A DNA stretch of 64,000 bases from Mycobacterium sp. D16Q14 (GTDB lineage Bacteria; Actinomycetota; Actinomycetes; Mycobacteriales; Mycobacteriaceae), in NCBI GenBank assembly GCA_002013415.1, contig MAEX01000022.1, positions 1 to 64,000 on the forward strand, in the 5' to 3' direction. Positions within the stretch are counted from its first letter, which is position 1. Every line of letters starts with the position of its first letter. The translations under genes and the position numbers were made by a program. Of this stretch, positions 1 through 7,707 are shown piece after piece. Below the pieces are notes generated by a model that was not told the origin of the DNA, searched no databases, and saw only the letters and a program-made list of their open reading frames with translations.

Positions 1-183
1 CATTCGGATATTGATACCGATACGACTGGCGACGGTGTCCTGGCGGCGACAGAAGGTGTCGCCCGACCCGTGTACTAGCTCAACCGCCGCGAACCCCAGC
101 ACGGCCTTGTCGGCCAATGAAAATCCAGGTTCCGCGAAGACTGCCCGGTAGTAGCGGAATTTCAACCATGCCCCGTCGCTCAT
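1..183 (-). CDS. Helix-turn-helix replication-type phage protein, N-terminal part (cut by window edge)
   Basis: An open frame starts at ATG 183 and runs off the left edge after 61 residues. The start overlaps the stop of the zinc-finger gene as ATGA. The visible peptide opens MSDGAWLKFRYYRAVFAEPG, followed by a segment with the pattern DKAVLGFAAVELVHGSG and then CRRQDTVASRIGI. This resembles the winged-helix N-terminus of phage and plasmid replication or helix-turn-helix proteins, in which the helix containing RQDTVASRIG is the recognition region. The function is inferred from this fragment and its operon position; the catalytic or partner domain, if any, is outside the window. Confidence 0.6.
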   Translation of the reverse strand, partial: MSDGAWLKFRYYRAVFAEPGFSLADKAVLGFAAVELVHGSGDTFCRRQDTVASRIGINIRM

Positions 184-359
184 GCAACCTCCGGTTTCCA
201 TCGCAGCCCGTGGGGAGACTTCCGTGGCCGCCCGTCAGGCCACTTGCACGTAAGCCCAGCGGGTGCATCGCATTCGGGACAGGGGCGGATATCCGCCCCT
301 GTCACCGAGTACGGGGTAGCTCGCTCGTGCGAGCCGGTTTCCGATTCGTGGTCAGCCAT
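180..359 (-). CDS. Small phage zinc-finger protein
   Basis: This 59-residue protein starts at ATG 359, overlapping the end of the previous gene by 8 bp, and its stop overlaps the next start as ATGA. It has the pattern CPECDAPAG followed by LTC, then a short basic stretch and SPHGLRWK. This C-x2-C...C...H arrangement with a basic tail is typical of the small zinc-finger proteins common in actinobacterial phages and presumed to bind nucleic acid. Four potential zinc ligands are visible (three Cys and one His). It is too short for a firm functional claim; its position inside an overlapping operon argues that it is a real gene. Confidence 0.65.
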   Translation of the reverse strand: MADHESETGSHERATPYSVTGADIRPCPECDAPAGLTCKWPDGRPRKSPHGLRWKPEVA

Positions 360-1026
360 CGGCCATCTCCTCGGCGGCTGCGTAGAGCCGTGCCACTGTG
401 GAGGCGTCGAGCTTTTCCAGCTTCGTCCGCAGGTCTTCGCGCATCCAGCCCGCGATGTATTCGTTGAAGACCCGCAAACAGTCGGGGCAGTCCTGCAATT
501 CCCAGAACAGCCCGTCGGGGGCGTCGTCGTCGTAAACCTCGCGAATCTCGTTGCTGGGCTTAGATAGTCCGATTCTGCTGGAGGTAGTGGCACTCTCGGG
601 GGGCAGCGGCTGCCTCTCGCCACAAAGGGTCTCGAACCACGATTGCCCTGCTGCGCGTGCCGCTCGGTAATCCTTGCCCCAGCCGAGATGACGCAGATGC
701 GGGTTGACCTTGCGACCGATCCGGTACCGCTGCCGGACTCGCTCTTGTATGGCGGCACTCGGGACCGGATCGACGCCCCCGAGCGCGATCCGCTCCAGCC
801 GTTCGGCATGATCGCGGCGCGGATCATGCTCTGTGTACAAGATCGCGTGCACGGTCAGCGCGCCGCAGGAGTCGCACTTGAGCTCGCCAGTTTCGCGATG
901 CCAATCCCGGTCCACCGGGTAATGCAGCCAACAGTTTTCGGTTTTGTGCTTGCGGGGCCGGATGCAGCTGCGGACATTCCCGCAGACACAGCAGAGCGCT
1001 TTGCGCTTGGGGGACTGTGTGGTCAT
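352..1026 (-). CDS. Phage hypothetical protein with N-terminal cysteine-rich region
   Basis: The 224-residue product starts at ATG 1026 (MTTQSPKRKALCCVCGN), chosen over an upstream ATG at 1044 because 1026 forms an ATGA overlap with the stop of the preceding gene. The first 70 residues hold CCVCGNVRSC and later ELKCDSCG, so a zinc-ribbon-like N-terminus is plausible. A second pair, CPDC, lies near residue 180, followed by a helical C-terminus. I associate this type with mycobacteriophage and mycobacterial prophage proteins of unknown function, but I cannot name the family with certainty. Co-translation with its neighbours suggests a shared early-phage role. Confidence 0.65.
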   Translation of the reverse strand: MTTQSPKRKALCCVCGNVRSCIRPRKHKTENCWLHYPVDRDWHRETGELKCDSCGALTVHAILYTEHDPRRDHAERLERIALGGVDPVPSAAIQERVRQRYRIGRKVNPHLRHLGWGKDYRAARAAGQSWFETLCGERQPLPPESATTSSRIGLSKPSNEIREVYDDDAPDGLFWELQDCPDCLRVFNEYIAGWMREDLRTKLEKLDASTVARLYAAAEEMADG

Positions 1027-1379
1027 CGTGCACCACTGATCCACAGGTCAGCCAAATCGGCAGCGTCAGACAACGCCTTCGCGAGGAGTCGGGCATCAGC
1101 AATTTCGTAGCCGCTGTCCAAGATGTAGACCCTCGCCGAAAGAGTCGGGTCATCGAGGATGAACGTTCCATCCGGACGCTGCGCCGCTACCGCTTGGATG
1201 CAGTGCTCGGCCAGATGCTCAGGTAGCGGCTGCTCGTCTGACCAGATCAAGCGGGCAAGTAGCCCGTTGCCGTGGTCCTCGAATTTGCGCTCGGACATCT
1301 CCCAATCCGAGCCAGCGGGAAGTGCCGGGTTCGCGGATGGGAAATCTTGCCGCTGACTAGTTGCGGTTGATACAGTCAT
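1023..1379 (-). CDS. Phage hypothetical protein, 118 aa
   Basis: The ATG start at 1379 overlaps the stop of an upstream 54-residue ORF (ATGA), and its own stop overlaps the next start in the same way. An SD-like GGAAGGGA lies about 10 nt upstream. The product is acidic and soluble, without membrane segments; the C-terminal half (SARVYILDSGYEIADARLL onward) looks alpha-helical. No family is recognised. The tight overlaps on both sides and a lower GC content than the adjacent chromosome fit a phage early gene. Confidence 0.6.
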   Translation of the reverse strand: MTVSTATSQRQDFPSANPALPAGSDWEMSERKFEDHGNGLLARLIWSDEQPLPEHLAEHCIQAVAAQRPDGTFILDDPTLSARVYILDSGYEIADARLLAKALSDAADLADLWISGAR

Positions 1380-1540
1380 AAGAGATCAGTCCCTTCCAAA
1401 GGATTTGATTGGTTGCCCTCGGCCGGGTGCTTGGCGGTACTGGTCGGGGGCAGTTCTCGTTTTGGACAAAGGTCAGGTGTGTGGTCCCCGCCAGGGTCAA
1501 GCCCCAGATCGGGGAACAACTCGTGCGGGTACGTCCGCAT
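1376..1540 (-). CDS. Putative 54-aa phage microprotein
   Basis: Reading the minus strand between the excisionase-like gene and the 118-residue gene gives an open frame from ATG 1540 to TGA 1376-1378 with no internal stop. Its ATG overlaps the excisionase stop as TGATG and its own TGA overlaps the next start as ATGA, so it fills the gap exactly. The peptide begins MRTYPHELFPDLGLDPGG and is proline-rich. No motif is recognised and it may be largely disordered. The double overlap is the main argument that it is translated; chance open frames rarely fit both neighbours. Confidence 0.55.
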   Translation of the reverse strand: MRTYPHELFPDLGLDPGGDHTPDLCPKRELPPTSTAKHPAEGNQSNPLEGTDLL

Positions 1541-1737
1541 CAGGCGGCGCTTCCACCGGTCGTCTGCGCGTTCTCCCAGGCGATGACATCGGACAGCCGG
1601 TAGCGCACATGCCCGACGAACTTGTGGTACCTCGGGCCTCTTCCCTGACTGCCCCAGATTGCGAGCGTCTTGGCCGGAACCTTGATTCTGTCTCCAACTT
1701 CCAGCCTGGTGAGCCAGTAGTCCTCGCTAGTCGGCAC
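1540..1737 (-). CDS. Excisionase-like helix-turn-helix protein
   Basis: The 65-residue protein starts at GTG 1737, chosen because AAAGGAG lies 5 nt upstream; the longer frame reaching 1881 would place that SD inside the gene. The core runs through WLTRLEVGDRIKVPAKTLAIWG, then GPRYHKFVGHVRYRLSDVIAW. This is the AlpA/MerR-like winged HTH of small excisionases and DNA-binding proteins (helix_turn_helix_17 type), with the characteristic Y-H-K-F...V-R-Y-R...D-V-I-A-W ending. It likely acts as recombination directionality factor for the adjacent integrase and/or as a Cro-like regulator. It is the first gene of the leftward operon and diverges from the repressor. Confidence 0.75.
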   Translation of the reverse strand: MPTSEDYWLTRLEVGDRIKVPAKTLAIWGSQGRGPRYHKFVGHVRYRLSDVIAWENAQTTGGSAA

Positions 1738-1872
1738 TAGAACTCCTTTCACATTGCGGACATGTACGCAATTGAGATAGTTTCCCTCCGGTTCTCGCGG
1801 AGGCACACGAAGCGTATGCGCATCTCGTGCGGTTCCGCAAGAGGCACACCGTTTCCGGTTATGCTGCGTGTC
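1738..1872. promoter_or_regulatory. Divergent control region of the phage element
   Basis: This 135-bp gap separates the leftward excisionase operon from the rightward repressor-integrase pair, so it should hold both promoters and the repressor operators. On the plus strand TATGCT at 1860-1865 lies 7 nt before ATG 1873, which would make the repressor mRNA leaderless. A clear -35 is not seen. The region is locally AT-richer than its flanks. I could not define a convincing repeated operator by eye. Confidence 0.5.
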
Positions 1873-2508
1873 ATGCCGCAACAGGATGATCTGACGAAGG
1901 TATGGGAGAGTAGGCCGCCCGTCGGTTGGGCTGAGAACCAGGCGTACCGAGTCGCTAGAGAAATTCGGCGACTACGCGGCAAGCGCTCGGCTCAATGGCT
2001 GGCTGATAGGACTAAAGAATTGGGGTGCCAGGTGTCGCGCTCGGTAATTTCTGACCTCGAGCTGGGGCGACGCCGTTACGTAACAACATCCGAGCTGATG
2101 ATTCTCGCGCGGGCACTCGACACATACCCACTCGTTTTGATGTGTCCACCGCCGTACGACGTGTATGTTGATGCACTTCCGAATGCTGAGCCAACAATGA
2201 AAATTGTTGCTGCTGAGTGGTTTTCCGGTAACCTGGGCTCGTCCGATGCTGCCAGGGTGTTTGGCGCCGACGCTGACGAGCTTGGGCGCAATGGCGAGCC
2301 ATTGGGGAGGGCGCGACTGGTATTCAACCTTGAACTCGAATTACGTGAAGGGCGTGAAACCCTTGCGTCAGGCGAGTTGAGCGAGAAGGCGCAAGAGGCT
2401 TATGTGCGTGCGATGGGGCAAATTCGCGATCAGATCAACAACCTGCGTGCCATGGATGAATGGCGGCCTGCATTTGACGAGTTCGTTATGCACCAGTTCG
2501 GTGAGTGA
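1873..2508 (+). CDS. XRE-family phage repressor
   Basis: The 211-residue product starts at ATG 1873 (MPQQDDLTKVWESRPP), 7 nt after the -10 hexamer TATGCT; in-frame starts further upstream lack this support. Residues 25-80 form an HTH: AYRVAREIRRLRGKRSAQWL, then TKELGCQVSRSVISDLELG with RRRYVTTSELMILARAL, the standard XRE pattern. The C-terminal half is acidic and helical, probably for dimerisation. By family it should bind the divergent operators and hold the element dormant. The stop overlaps the integrase start (TGATG), so repressor and integrase are probably co-expressed. Third-position GC is lower than in chromosomal genes, consistent with transfer. Confidence 0.8.
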   Translation: MPQQDDLTKVWESRPPVGWAENQAYRVAREIRRLRGKRSAQWLADRTKELGCQVSRSVISDLELGRRRYVTTSELMILARALDTYPLVLMCPPPYDVYVDALPNAEPTMKIVAAEWFSGNLGSSDAARVFGADADELGRNGEPLGRARLVFNLELELREGRETLASGELSEKAQEAYVRAMGQIRDQINNLRAMDEWRPAFDEFVMHQFGE

Positions 2509-3677
2509 TGGCGGGTAGACCTCCGCTGCGGATCGGGCAGCACGGCAAGATCACCCGCACCGCGCTAGGTGGGGAAGTGTGGTTGGCGCGCTGCCGTTTC
2601 CGCGACTCGGATGGCGTCACCCGGATCGTGGAACGGCGCGGGCCGGAAGGCGATCAGCACGGCAAGGGCGCCGAGGATGCACTCATGGAGGCACTGGCTA
2701 CTCGTCGGCCACCGGGATCGGCAGATGAGGTCACGCTCGACTCCAAGGTGATCGATCTGGTGAATGCTCATATCGACCGCCTAGAGGAGGACGGGCGGGC
2801 GACACGGACCGTTGACACGTATCGCTACGCATCGACCAAGCTGTCCAAATTCCTGGGCGGTGTGCGAGTGGGAGAAGCGACGCCCGCGCGGTGCGACGCG
2901 GCGATCAGGTCGATGAAGGCGGCACACGGCACGACTATGGCCCGCCAGTCGAGAACGATCATGAAGGGTGGCCTGCAGCTGGCAGTCATGGCGACGGTGC
3001 TGGGTGCCAACCCGGTCCGCGATGTATCACCGATCAGCGCCAAGGAGTCAACGAACGGGGCGGTCAGCCTGACGGGTCAGCAATTAAAAGCGCTACTGTC
3101 TGCCATTCGTGAGTCCGAGTACTGCCAATCGCGCGACCTGTCCGACCCCATCGCCATCTTCATCGCCACGGGTCTGCGGCGGTCGGAACTCTTGGGCCTA
3201 AGGTGGGCGGATTTCAACGAGAAGCAAAGAACCCTCACCGTCACCGGCAAGGTGGTCAGGGTCTCGGGGAAGGGGCTTGTTCGGTTCGATGGCGCGAAGA
3301 CGAAACTGAGTCGGCGCACGGTTCCGCTGCCCAAATTCGCTGTTGACGCCCTGTGTCGGCGGCGTCAGCTGCCGTTCCTGGGGGAGCAGATGGTGATCTT
3401 CCCATCGTCTACGGGGACGCTACGAGACCCGGACAACTTCGGGGCGCAGTGGCGCAAGGTGCGTGACGAACTTGGGGTAGCCAGCGTTACTAGCCATTCA
3501 TTCCGCAAGTCGATTGGCACCCTGATTGATGAAGAGGGTCTATCGGCCCGCATTGGCGCTGACCAGCTAGGACACTCCAAGGTGTCTATGACTCAGGATC
3601 GATACATGGCCCGTGGTCGTGTGCATAAGCAAGTTGCTGACATGCTCGATCGAGAGGTCGGCATAAACGATGAATAA
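2508..3677 (+). CDS. int: Tyrosine recombinase/integrase
   Basis: The 389-residue protein is read from ATG 2508, with GTG 2505 as the alternative. An N-terminal arm-binding region and a SAM-like core-binding domain (around residues 80-165, with VDTYRYASTKLSKFLGG) precede the catalytic domain. Catalytic residues are visible: Arg in TGLRRSELLGLRW, the HSFRKS box, and LGHSKVSMTQDRYM with the nucleophilic Tyr. It catalyses site-specific integration and excision at the tRNA-Arg site 47 bp downstream of its stop. Its start overlaps the repressor stop. Length and motif order are those of a complete phage integrase, so the enzyme is probably active. Confidence 0.93.
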   Translation: MAGRPPLRIGQHGKITRTALGGEVWLARCRFRDSDGVTRIVERRGPEGDQHGKGAEDALMEALATRRPPGSADEVTLDSKVIDLVNAHIDRLEEDGRATRTVDTYRYASTKLSKFLGGVRVGEATPARCDAAIRSMKAAHGTTMARQSRTIMKGGLQLAVMATVLGANPVRDVSPISAKESTNGAVSLTGQQLKALLSAIRESEYCQSRDLSDPIAIFIATGLRRSELLGLRWADFNEKQRTLTVTGKVVRVSGKGLVRFDGAKTKLSRRTVPLPKFAVDALCRRRQLPFLGEQMVIFPSSTGTLRDPDNFGAQWRKVRDELGVASVTSHSFRKSIGTLIDEEGLSARIGADQLGHSKVSMTQDRYMARGRVHKQVADMLDREVGINDE

Positions 3678-3724
3678 GCGATGGATTGGGTATGTCAGGG
3701 ATGGTAGAAACACCGTCTGAGCTG

Positions 3725-3798
3725 CGCCCCCGGCAGGAATCGAACCTGCGACCTAGGGATTAGAAGGCCCTTGCTCTATCCGACTGAGCTACGGAGGC
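3725..3798 (-). tRNA. tRNA-Arg (anticodon UCU)
   Basis: The minus strand folds as a 74-nt cloverleaf: acceptor GCCTCCG paired with CGGGGGC (one U-G pair), anticodon loop CTTCTAA giving UCU, and T arm GCAGG-TTCGATT-CCTGC. CCA is not encoded. The 3' end points toward the integrase, so the 3' half of this gene is the likely attB/attachment core of the element at the left. The gene remains complete after integration. Confidence 0.95.
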
Positions 3799-3859
3799 AT
3801 GTGGCGCTAGCCGGATGGGAGTCTATCGAACCGGTGGCGGTGTGGATCGCATCTCGCCA

Positions 3860-3865
3860 TACCCT
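3860..3865 (+). promoter_or_regulatory. -10 element of the CopD/CtaG gene (leaderless)
   Basis: TACCCT ends 6 nt before GTG 3872, fitting the TANNNT -10 consensus with the transcript starting at the initiation codon. No SD is present. Confidence 0.5.
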
Positions 3866-3871
3866 TGACTG

Positions 3872-5878
3872 GTGACGACGACCCCCACCGCCAGGAAGAC
3901 CGATTCGCCGATCTGGACGATCGTCGTCGGCCTCGCGGTACTGGCGGGCCTGGTCGCGGCCACCATCGGCGCGCTGTCGCTGACGGAGGCCCTGCTCGCG
4001 ACGGGTCTGCCCAACCCCGGCCCTGTCACCTCCTATGGTCTGCCGTTCGTGCGCGCGGCCGCCGAAATTGCCGCCGTCGTCGCCGTCGGCGCCTTCCTGC
4101 TCACTGCCTTCTTTGTCCCACCGCAGTCCAGCGGCGTGCTCGATGTGGACGGCTATCGCTCGCTGCGCCTCGGCACGGCGGCATCGGCCGCACTCGCAGT
4201 GCTCTCGGCGGTGATGGTGCCACTGTCGATATCCGACGTCGCCGGTCAGCCGATGAGTGATTTCGGCGCTGGAGAGCTGTGGACACTCGCAGGTGAGATC
4301 GAAACCGTGAATGCCTGGCGCTGGATGGCCTTTATCGCCGCCGCTGTCGCGATCGCCAGCCGCGTCGTGCTGCGCTGGTCGTGGACACCGCTGCTGGTGC
4401 TCGGATCGGTGGGCACATTGATGCCGCTGGCGGTGGTGGGGCATTCGGCAACCGGTGGCGCGCACGACCTGGGCACCAACAGCCTGATCATCCATCTGGT
4501 GTCCGCGGCGCTGTGGGCCGGCGGGCTGGTCGCGCTGTTGATCCACGCGTTGCGCGGGGGCGGCTATCTGGACGTGGCCGCACGCCGGTTCTCGACGCTG
4601 GCGCTGTGGTGCTACGTTGCGATCGGGCTCAGTGGAATCATCAACGCGCTTATCCGGGTGCAGCTTTCGGACCTGTTCACCACCCGCTACGGCTGGCTAC
4701 TGGTGGGCAAGGCCACCGCGCTCCTGGTTCTCGGCGTCCTGGGGTATCTGCAACGCCGCTCGGCGATAACGACATTGACCGTGGAACCGCAGAACCGTCG
4801 TCCGCTGATCCGGCTCGCAGGCATCGAAGCAGTCATCTTCGCGGTGACCTTCGGCATCGCCGTCGGCCTCGGTCGCACCCCGCCACCGCCACCGGTCAAT
4901 CTCAATCCTTCACCGGTCGAGGTCGCTATCGGGTACACGCTCGACGGTCCGCCGACCCCGCAGCGACTGATGTTCGACTGGCGTTTCGATCTCATCTTCG
5001 GCACGGCCGCCCTCGTTTTCGCGATCACCTACCTGGTGGGTGTCCGTCGACTCAAGGCCCGCGGCGACGCCTGGCCGGTGGGGCGCACCATCGCCTGGCT
5101 GTCCGGCTGCGCCTTCCTGCTCATCGCCACATCCTCCGGCGTCGGCCGGTACATGCCCGCCATGTTCAGCATGCACATGGTGGCGCACATGACACTCTCG
5201 ATGTTGGTACCTGTGCTGCTGGTCCTCGGTGGTCCCATCACGCTGCTGCTGCGCGTGCTACCCGCCGCGGGCAAAGAGGATCCGCCAGGACTGCGTGAAT
5301 GGGTGCAGATGCTGTTGCACAGCAGCTTCTCTCGCTTCCTGACCCATCCGCTGGTGGCCACATCGCTGTTCATCGGCGGGTTCTACGGCTTGTATCTGAG
5401 TGGGCTCTACGACGCTGCCGTCGACGTGCATGCCGCGCACCTCGCGATGAATCTGCACTTCCTGCTCAGCGGATATCTGTTCTATTGGGTGGTCATCGGT
5501 ATCGACCCGTCGCCGCGGCGCCTGCCGCCGGTCGCCAAGCTGGGCATCGTGCTGGTGTCGCTGCCCCTGCACGCCTTCTTCGGCGTCATCTTGATGGGCA
5601 CGAAATCGATTCTGGGCGAAAAGTTCTATAGCAATCTGGCCCTGCCATGGCGGATCGACCTGGCCGCCGACCAACACATGGGCGGCGCGATCACCTGGGC
5701 GACGGGGGAGCTGCCGCTGCTGGTGGTCATGATCGCCCTGGTCATCCAGTGGTCGCGTTCCGATGAGCGACTGGCCCGCCGACAGGACCGCGCCGCCGAC
5801 CGTGACGACGACGCCGACCTGGCCGCGTACAACGCCATGCTCGCCAAAATGGCTCAGCTGGACGAGAACTCGCGCTAG
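3872..5878 (+). CDS. CopD/CtaG fused membrane protein (copper handling, oxidase assembly)
   Basis: The 668-residue polytopic membrane protein begins at GTG 3872 behind a leaderless -10. The N-terminal half (to about residue 330, ending in GLGRTPPPPP) is a CopD-like copper-resistance domain with about eight helices and histidines such as those near VVGHSATGGAHD. The C-terminal half (about 345-640) is a CtaG-type caa3 oxidase assembly domain, with FSMHMVAHMTLSML, DVHAAHLAMNLHFLLSGYL and DQHMGGA supplying His/Met ligands. The same fusion is known in M. tuberculosis Rv0102 (recalled). It probably moves or delivers copper across the membrane for cytochrome oxidase. It stands alone, convergent with the allophanate hydrolase gene. 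Confidence 0.8.
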   Translation: MTTTPTARKTDSPIWTIVVGLAVLAGLVAATIGALSLTEALLATGLPNPGPVTSYGLPFVRAAAEIAAVVAVGAFLLTAFFVPPQSSGVLDVDGYRSLRLGTAASAALAVLSAVMVPLSISDVAGQPMSDFGAGELWTLAGEIETVNAWRWMAFIAAAVAIASRVVLRWSWTPLLVLGSVGTLMPLAVVGHSATGGAHDLGTNSLIIHLVSAALWAGGLVALLIHALRGGGYLDVAARRFSTLALWCYVAIGLSGIINALIRVQLSDLFTTRYGWLLVGKATALLVLGVLGYLQRRSAITTLTVEPQNRRPLIRLAGIEAVIFAVTFGIAVGLGRTPPPPPVNLNPSPVEVAIGYTLDGPPTPQRLMFDWRFDLIFGTAALVFAITYLVGVRRLKARGDAWPVGRTIAWLSGCAFLLIATSSGVGRYMPAMFSMHMVAHMTLSMLVPVLLVLGGPITLLLRVLPAAGKEDPPGLREWVQMLLHSSFSRFLTHPLVATSLFIGGFYGLYLSGLYDAAVDVHAAHLAMNLHFLLSGYLFYWVVIGIDPSPRRLPPVAKLGIVLVSLPLHAFFGVILMGTKSILGEKFYSNLALPWRIDLAADQHMGGAITWATGELPLLVVMIALVIQWSRSDERLARRQDRAADRDDDADLAAYNAMLAKMAQLDENSR

Positions 5879-5910
5879 TTCGTGGATGAGCCGCCTGCGC
5901 GAAGACCGTT

Positions 5911-7521
5911 CTAAATTGCGCCCGCGGCGATGGCGGCGGGCCAGCTGCCGTGCTCGCTGATGTCGATACCGGCCTGCGCCGCGGCGCCGTCACAGCCGAA
6001 CCCGGTGCGCCACACACCGTCATCGCATTCGACCTTACCCAGCAGCATCGGCTCGGGCAGCTGCGCGAGGAAGGTGCCCAGTGCGGCGGGTGACAGTCGC
6101 CAGATTTCGCCGCCGATACTCACCCCATCCTCTTCCGAACGAGTGAGCCCGGGTTTGGGAGGTGTGGTGCACAGCGCCGCCATCCGATACTTCGGCGCGG
6201 TGCGCACCGGGCCGACCCAGCGCGCGCCCAGATCGGTGAGCTGAAATTCCAGCGGGCCGCCCCTGAGATGCGCGCCGAACACCGCGAGCTCATGAGACAA
6301 GGTGATCGCTGCCGGCCAAACATCTTGTTCTGCAGCATCTCCGGTGACCAATGCGGCGATGTCGAAGGCCACCGCGTCATCGAAGGCGCGCGCCAGCACG
6401 GTCACCCCGAACTGGGCCTCACCGGCGGTTCCCGCGGGCACCGCTACCGCGCACAGATCGAACAGGTTGCAGAAGTTGGTGTAGGTCCCCATCGTCGCGT
6501 TGACGCCAATCGGGTCGGCCTGCACCTGTTCAATCGTTGGGTGCAACGGCGCAGTGGGCACCAACAGTGCGTCCGCACCCGCCAGGGCGGCCATGGCCTC
6601 CTCGCGCAGGCGCTGCACCTCGGCGCGATCGCGCACCAGTCGATGTGCCGGGATATCGCGTGCACCCGAAACAATCTGCGCGACAGTGGGATCAAGCGCT
6701 GCCTGGGGGTTGGCGTCGATGAACTCACCGACGGCGGCATAGCGTTCACTGACCAGCGCGCCCTCGTACAGCAGTTTCGCGGCGGCAAGGAACGGCGCCA
6801 GATCGATCTCGACGATCGTCGCTCCCGTTGCGCGAAGATGCTCTACGGCCGAGTCAAAAGCACTGCGCCACACCTCATCGAGTGCGGGCAGCTCACGCGG
6901 TACGGCGATGGTGGGCTGCGGGGGCGCTGCCAGCCGGGTGTTGGCGGGCCACGGGCGGGGTCCAGCGGCGGCACCCATGGCGGCCATCGCCAGATTGGCG
7001 GTGGCCAGTGTGCGGGCGAAAATGGTCACACAGTCATAGGATTCGCAGGCGGGGACCACGCCCTGGGTGGAGACAACGCCGACTGTCGGTTTGATCCCGA
7101 CGATGCCCTGCAGCCCGGCGGGCACCCGCCCGGATCCTGCGGTGTCGGTGCCGATCGCGATATCGGCCTCGCCGGTTGCGACGGCCACCGCGGATCCCGA
7201 ACTGGAACCGCCGCTGATGTATTCGGGGCGGCGCGAGTCCGATACCGCGCCGTATGGGGAGCGCGTGCCCACGAGTCCGGTCGCGAATTGATCGAGGTTG
7301 GTCTTGCCCACCACGGCGGCGCCTGCCGCGCGCAAGGCCGCGACCGCCGGTGCATCGTGCTCGGGAATGTATGCGAACTCCGGGCAGGCGGCGGTGGTGG
7401 GCACGCCACCCACGTCCACGTTGTCCTTGACCGCGAGTCGAACACCGGCCAACGGCCCTGATGAGCCCTGCAATTCGGCAGAGATTTCGTCCTCGGGGCG
7501 GTGCATGATCCAAACCGTCAT
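5911..7521 (-). CDS. atzF: Allophanate hydrolase
   Basis: The 536-residue enzyme starts at ATG 7521, preceded by a -10 TACCTT at 7529-7534, so the mRNA is probably leaderless. Residues 1-410 are an amidase-signature domain: AVKDNVDVGG with the catalytic Lys, the serine-glycine-rich GGSSSGSAVAVATGE, and DIAIGTDTAGSGRVPAG with cis-Ser and nucleophilic Ser. The C-terminal about 120 residues (from FGAHLRGGPLEFQLTDLGAR) match the allophanate hydrolase C-terminal domain that helps complete breakdown of N-carboxyurea to ammonia and CO2. Its usual partner, urea carboxylase, is not in this window. It diverges from the SSB-like gene, with 186 bp between them. Confidence 0.85.
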   Translation of the reverse strand: MTVWIMHRPEDEISAELQGSSGPLAGVRLAVKDNVDVGGVPTTAACPEFAYIPEHDAPAVAALRAAGAAVVGKTNLDQFATGLVGTRSPYGAVSDSRRPEYISGGSSSGSAVAVATGEADIAIGTDTAGSGRVPAGLQGIVGIKPTVGVVSTQGVVPACESYDCVTIFARTLATANLAMAAMGAAAGPRPWPANTRLAAPPQPTIAVPRELPALDEVWRSAFDSAVEHLRATGATIVEIDLAPFLAAAKLLYEGALVSERYAAVGEFIDANPQAALDPTVAQIVSGARDIPAHRLVRDRAEVQRLREEAMAALAGADALLVPTAPLHPTIEQVQADPIGVNATMGTYTNFCNLFDLCAVAVPAGTAGEAQFGVTVLARAFDDAVAFDIAALVTGDAAEQDVWPAAITLSHELAVFGAHLRGGPLEFQLTDLGARWVGPVRTAPKYRMAALCTTPPKPGLTRSEEDGVSIGGEIWRLSPAALGTFLAQLPEPMLLGKVECDDGVWRTGFGCDGAAAQAGIDISEHGSWPAAIAAGAI

Positions 7522-7528
7522 GTCAAGC

Positions 7529-7534
7529 AAGGTA
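7529..7534 (-). promoter_or_regulatory. -10 element of atzF (leaderless)
   Basis: On the minus strand TACCTT is followed by 7 nt and the ATG at 7521, the spacing expected when transcription begins at the start codon. No SD lies between. Confidence 0.5.
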
Positions 7535-7707
7535 CGGGTGGTGAGACCCATCGGCCAGTTGTCCCCAATCCGGCACCCATCCACAGCCGCCGCCCGAACG
7601 CGCCCACATGTCGTCGCGGTGTCGGTGTGTGCCGGGTTACTGGAGCTGCCAAGGGCGCCGGATCGGCGGTGCTGAGAACAGATATAGAGATAGGAAAGGC
7701 ACGGACC

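Larger units (their letters stand above)
1..3725. mobile_element. End of an integrated phage or phage-like element at tRNA-Arg (partial)
   Basis: The left 3.7 kb carries a temperate-phage control arm: a leftward run of six overlapping small genes including an excisionase-like HTH protein, and a rightward repressor-integrase pair. The integrase stop lies 47 bp from the 3' end of tRNA-Arg, and the tRNA 3' end faces the element, the usual geometry for tyrosine-integrase insertion into a tRNA 3' half. The tRNA is intact, so the element presumably restores its 3' end. The other attachment copy and most of the element lie left of the window. No structural or lysis gene is visible, so prophage versus phage-derived island cannot be decided. 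Confidence 0.8.

Noticed and set aside
7501..7707. Extension of the SSB-like frame upstream of ATG 7708
   Set aside because: The extension overlaps the atzF promoter and start region, and the conserved OB fold begins at ETPVTVIG just after ATG 7708, which has its own AGGAAAGG.
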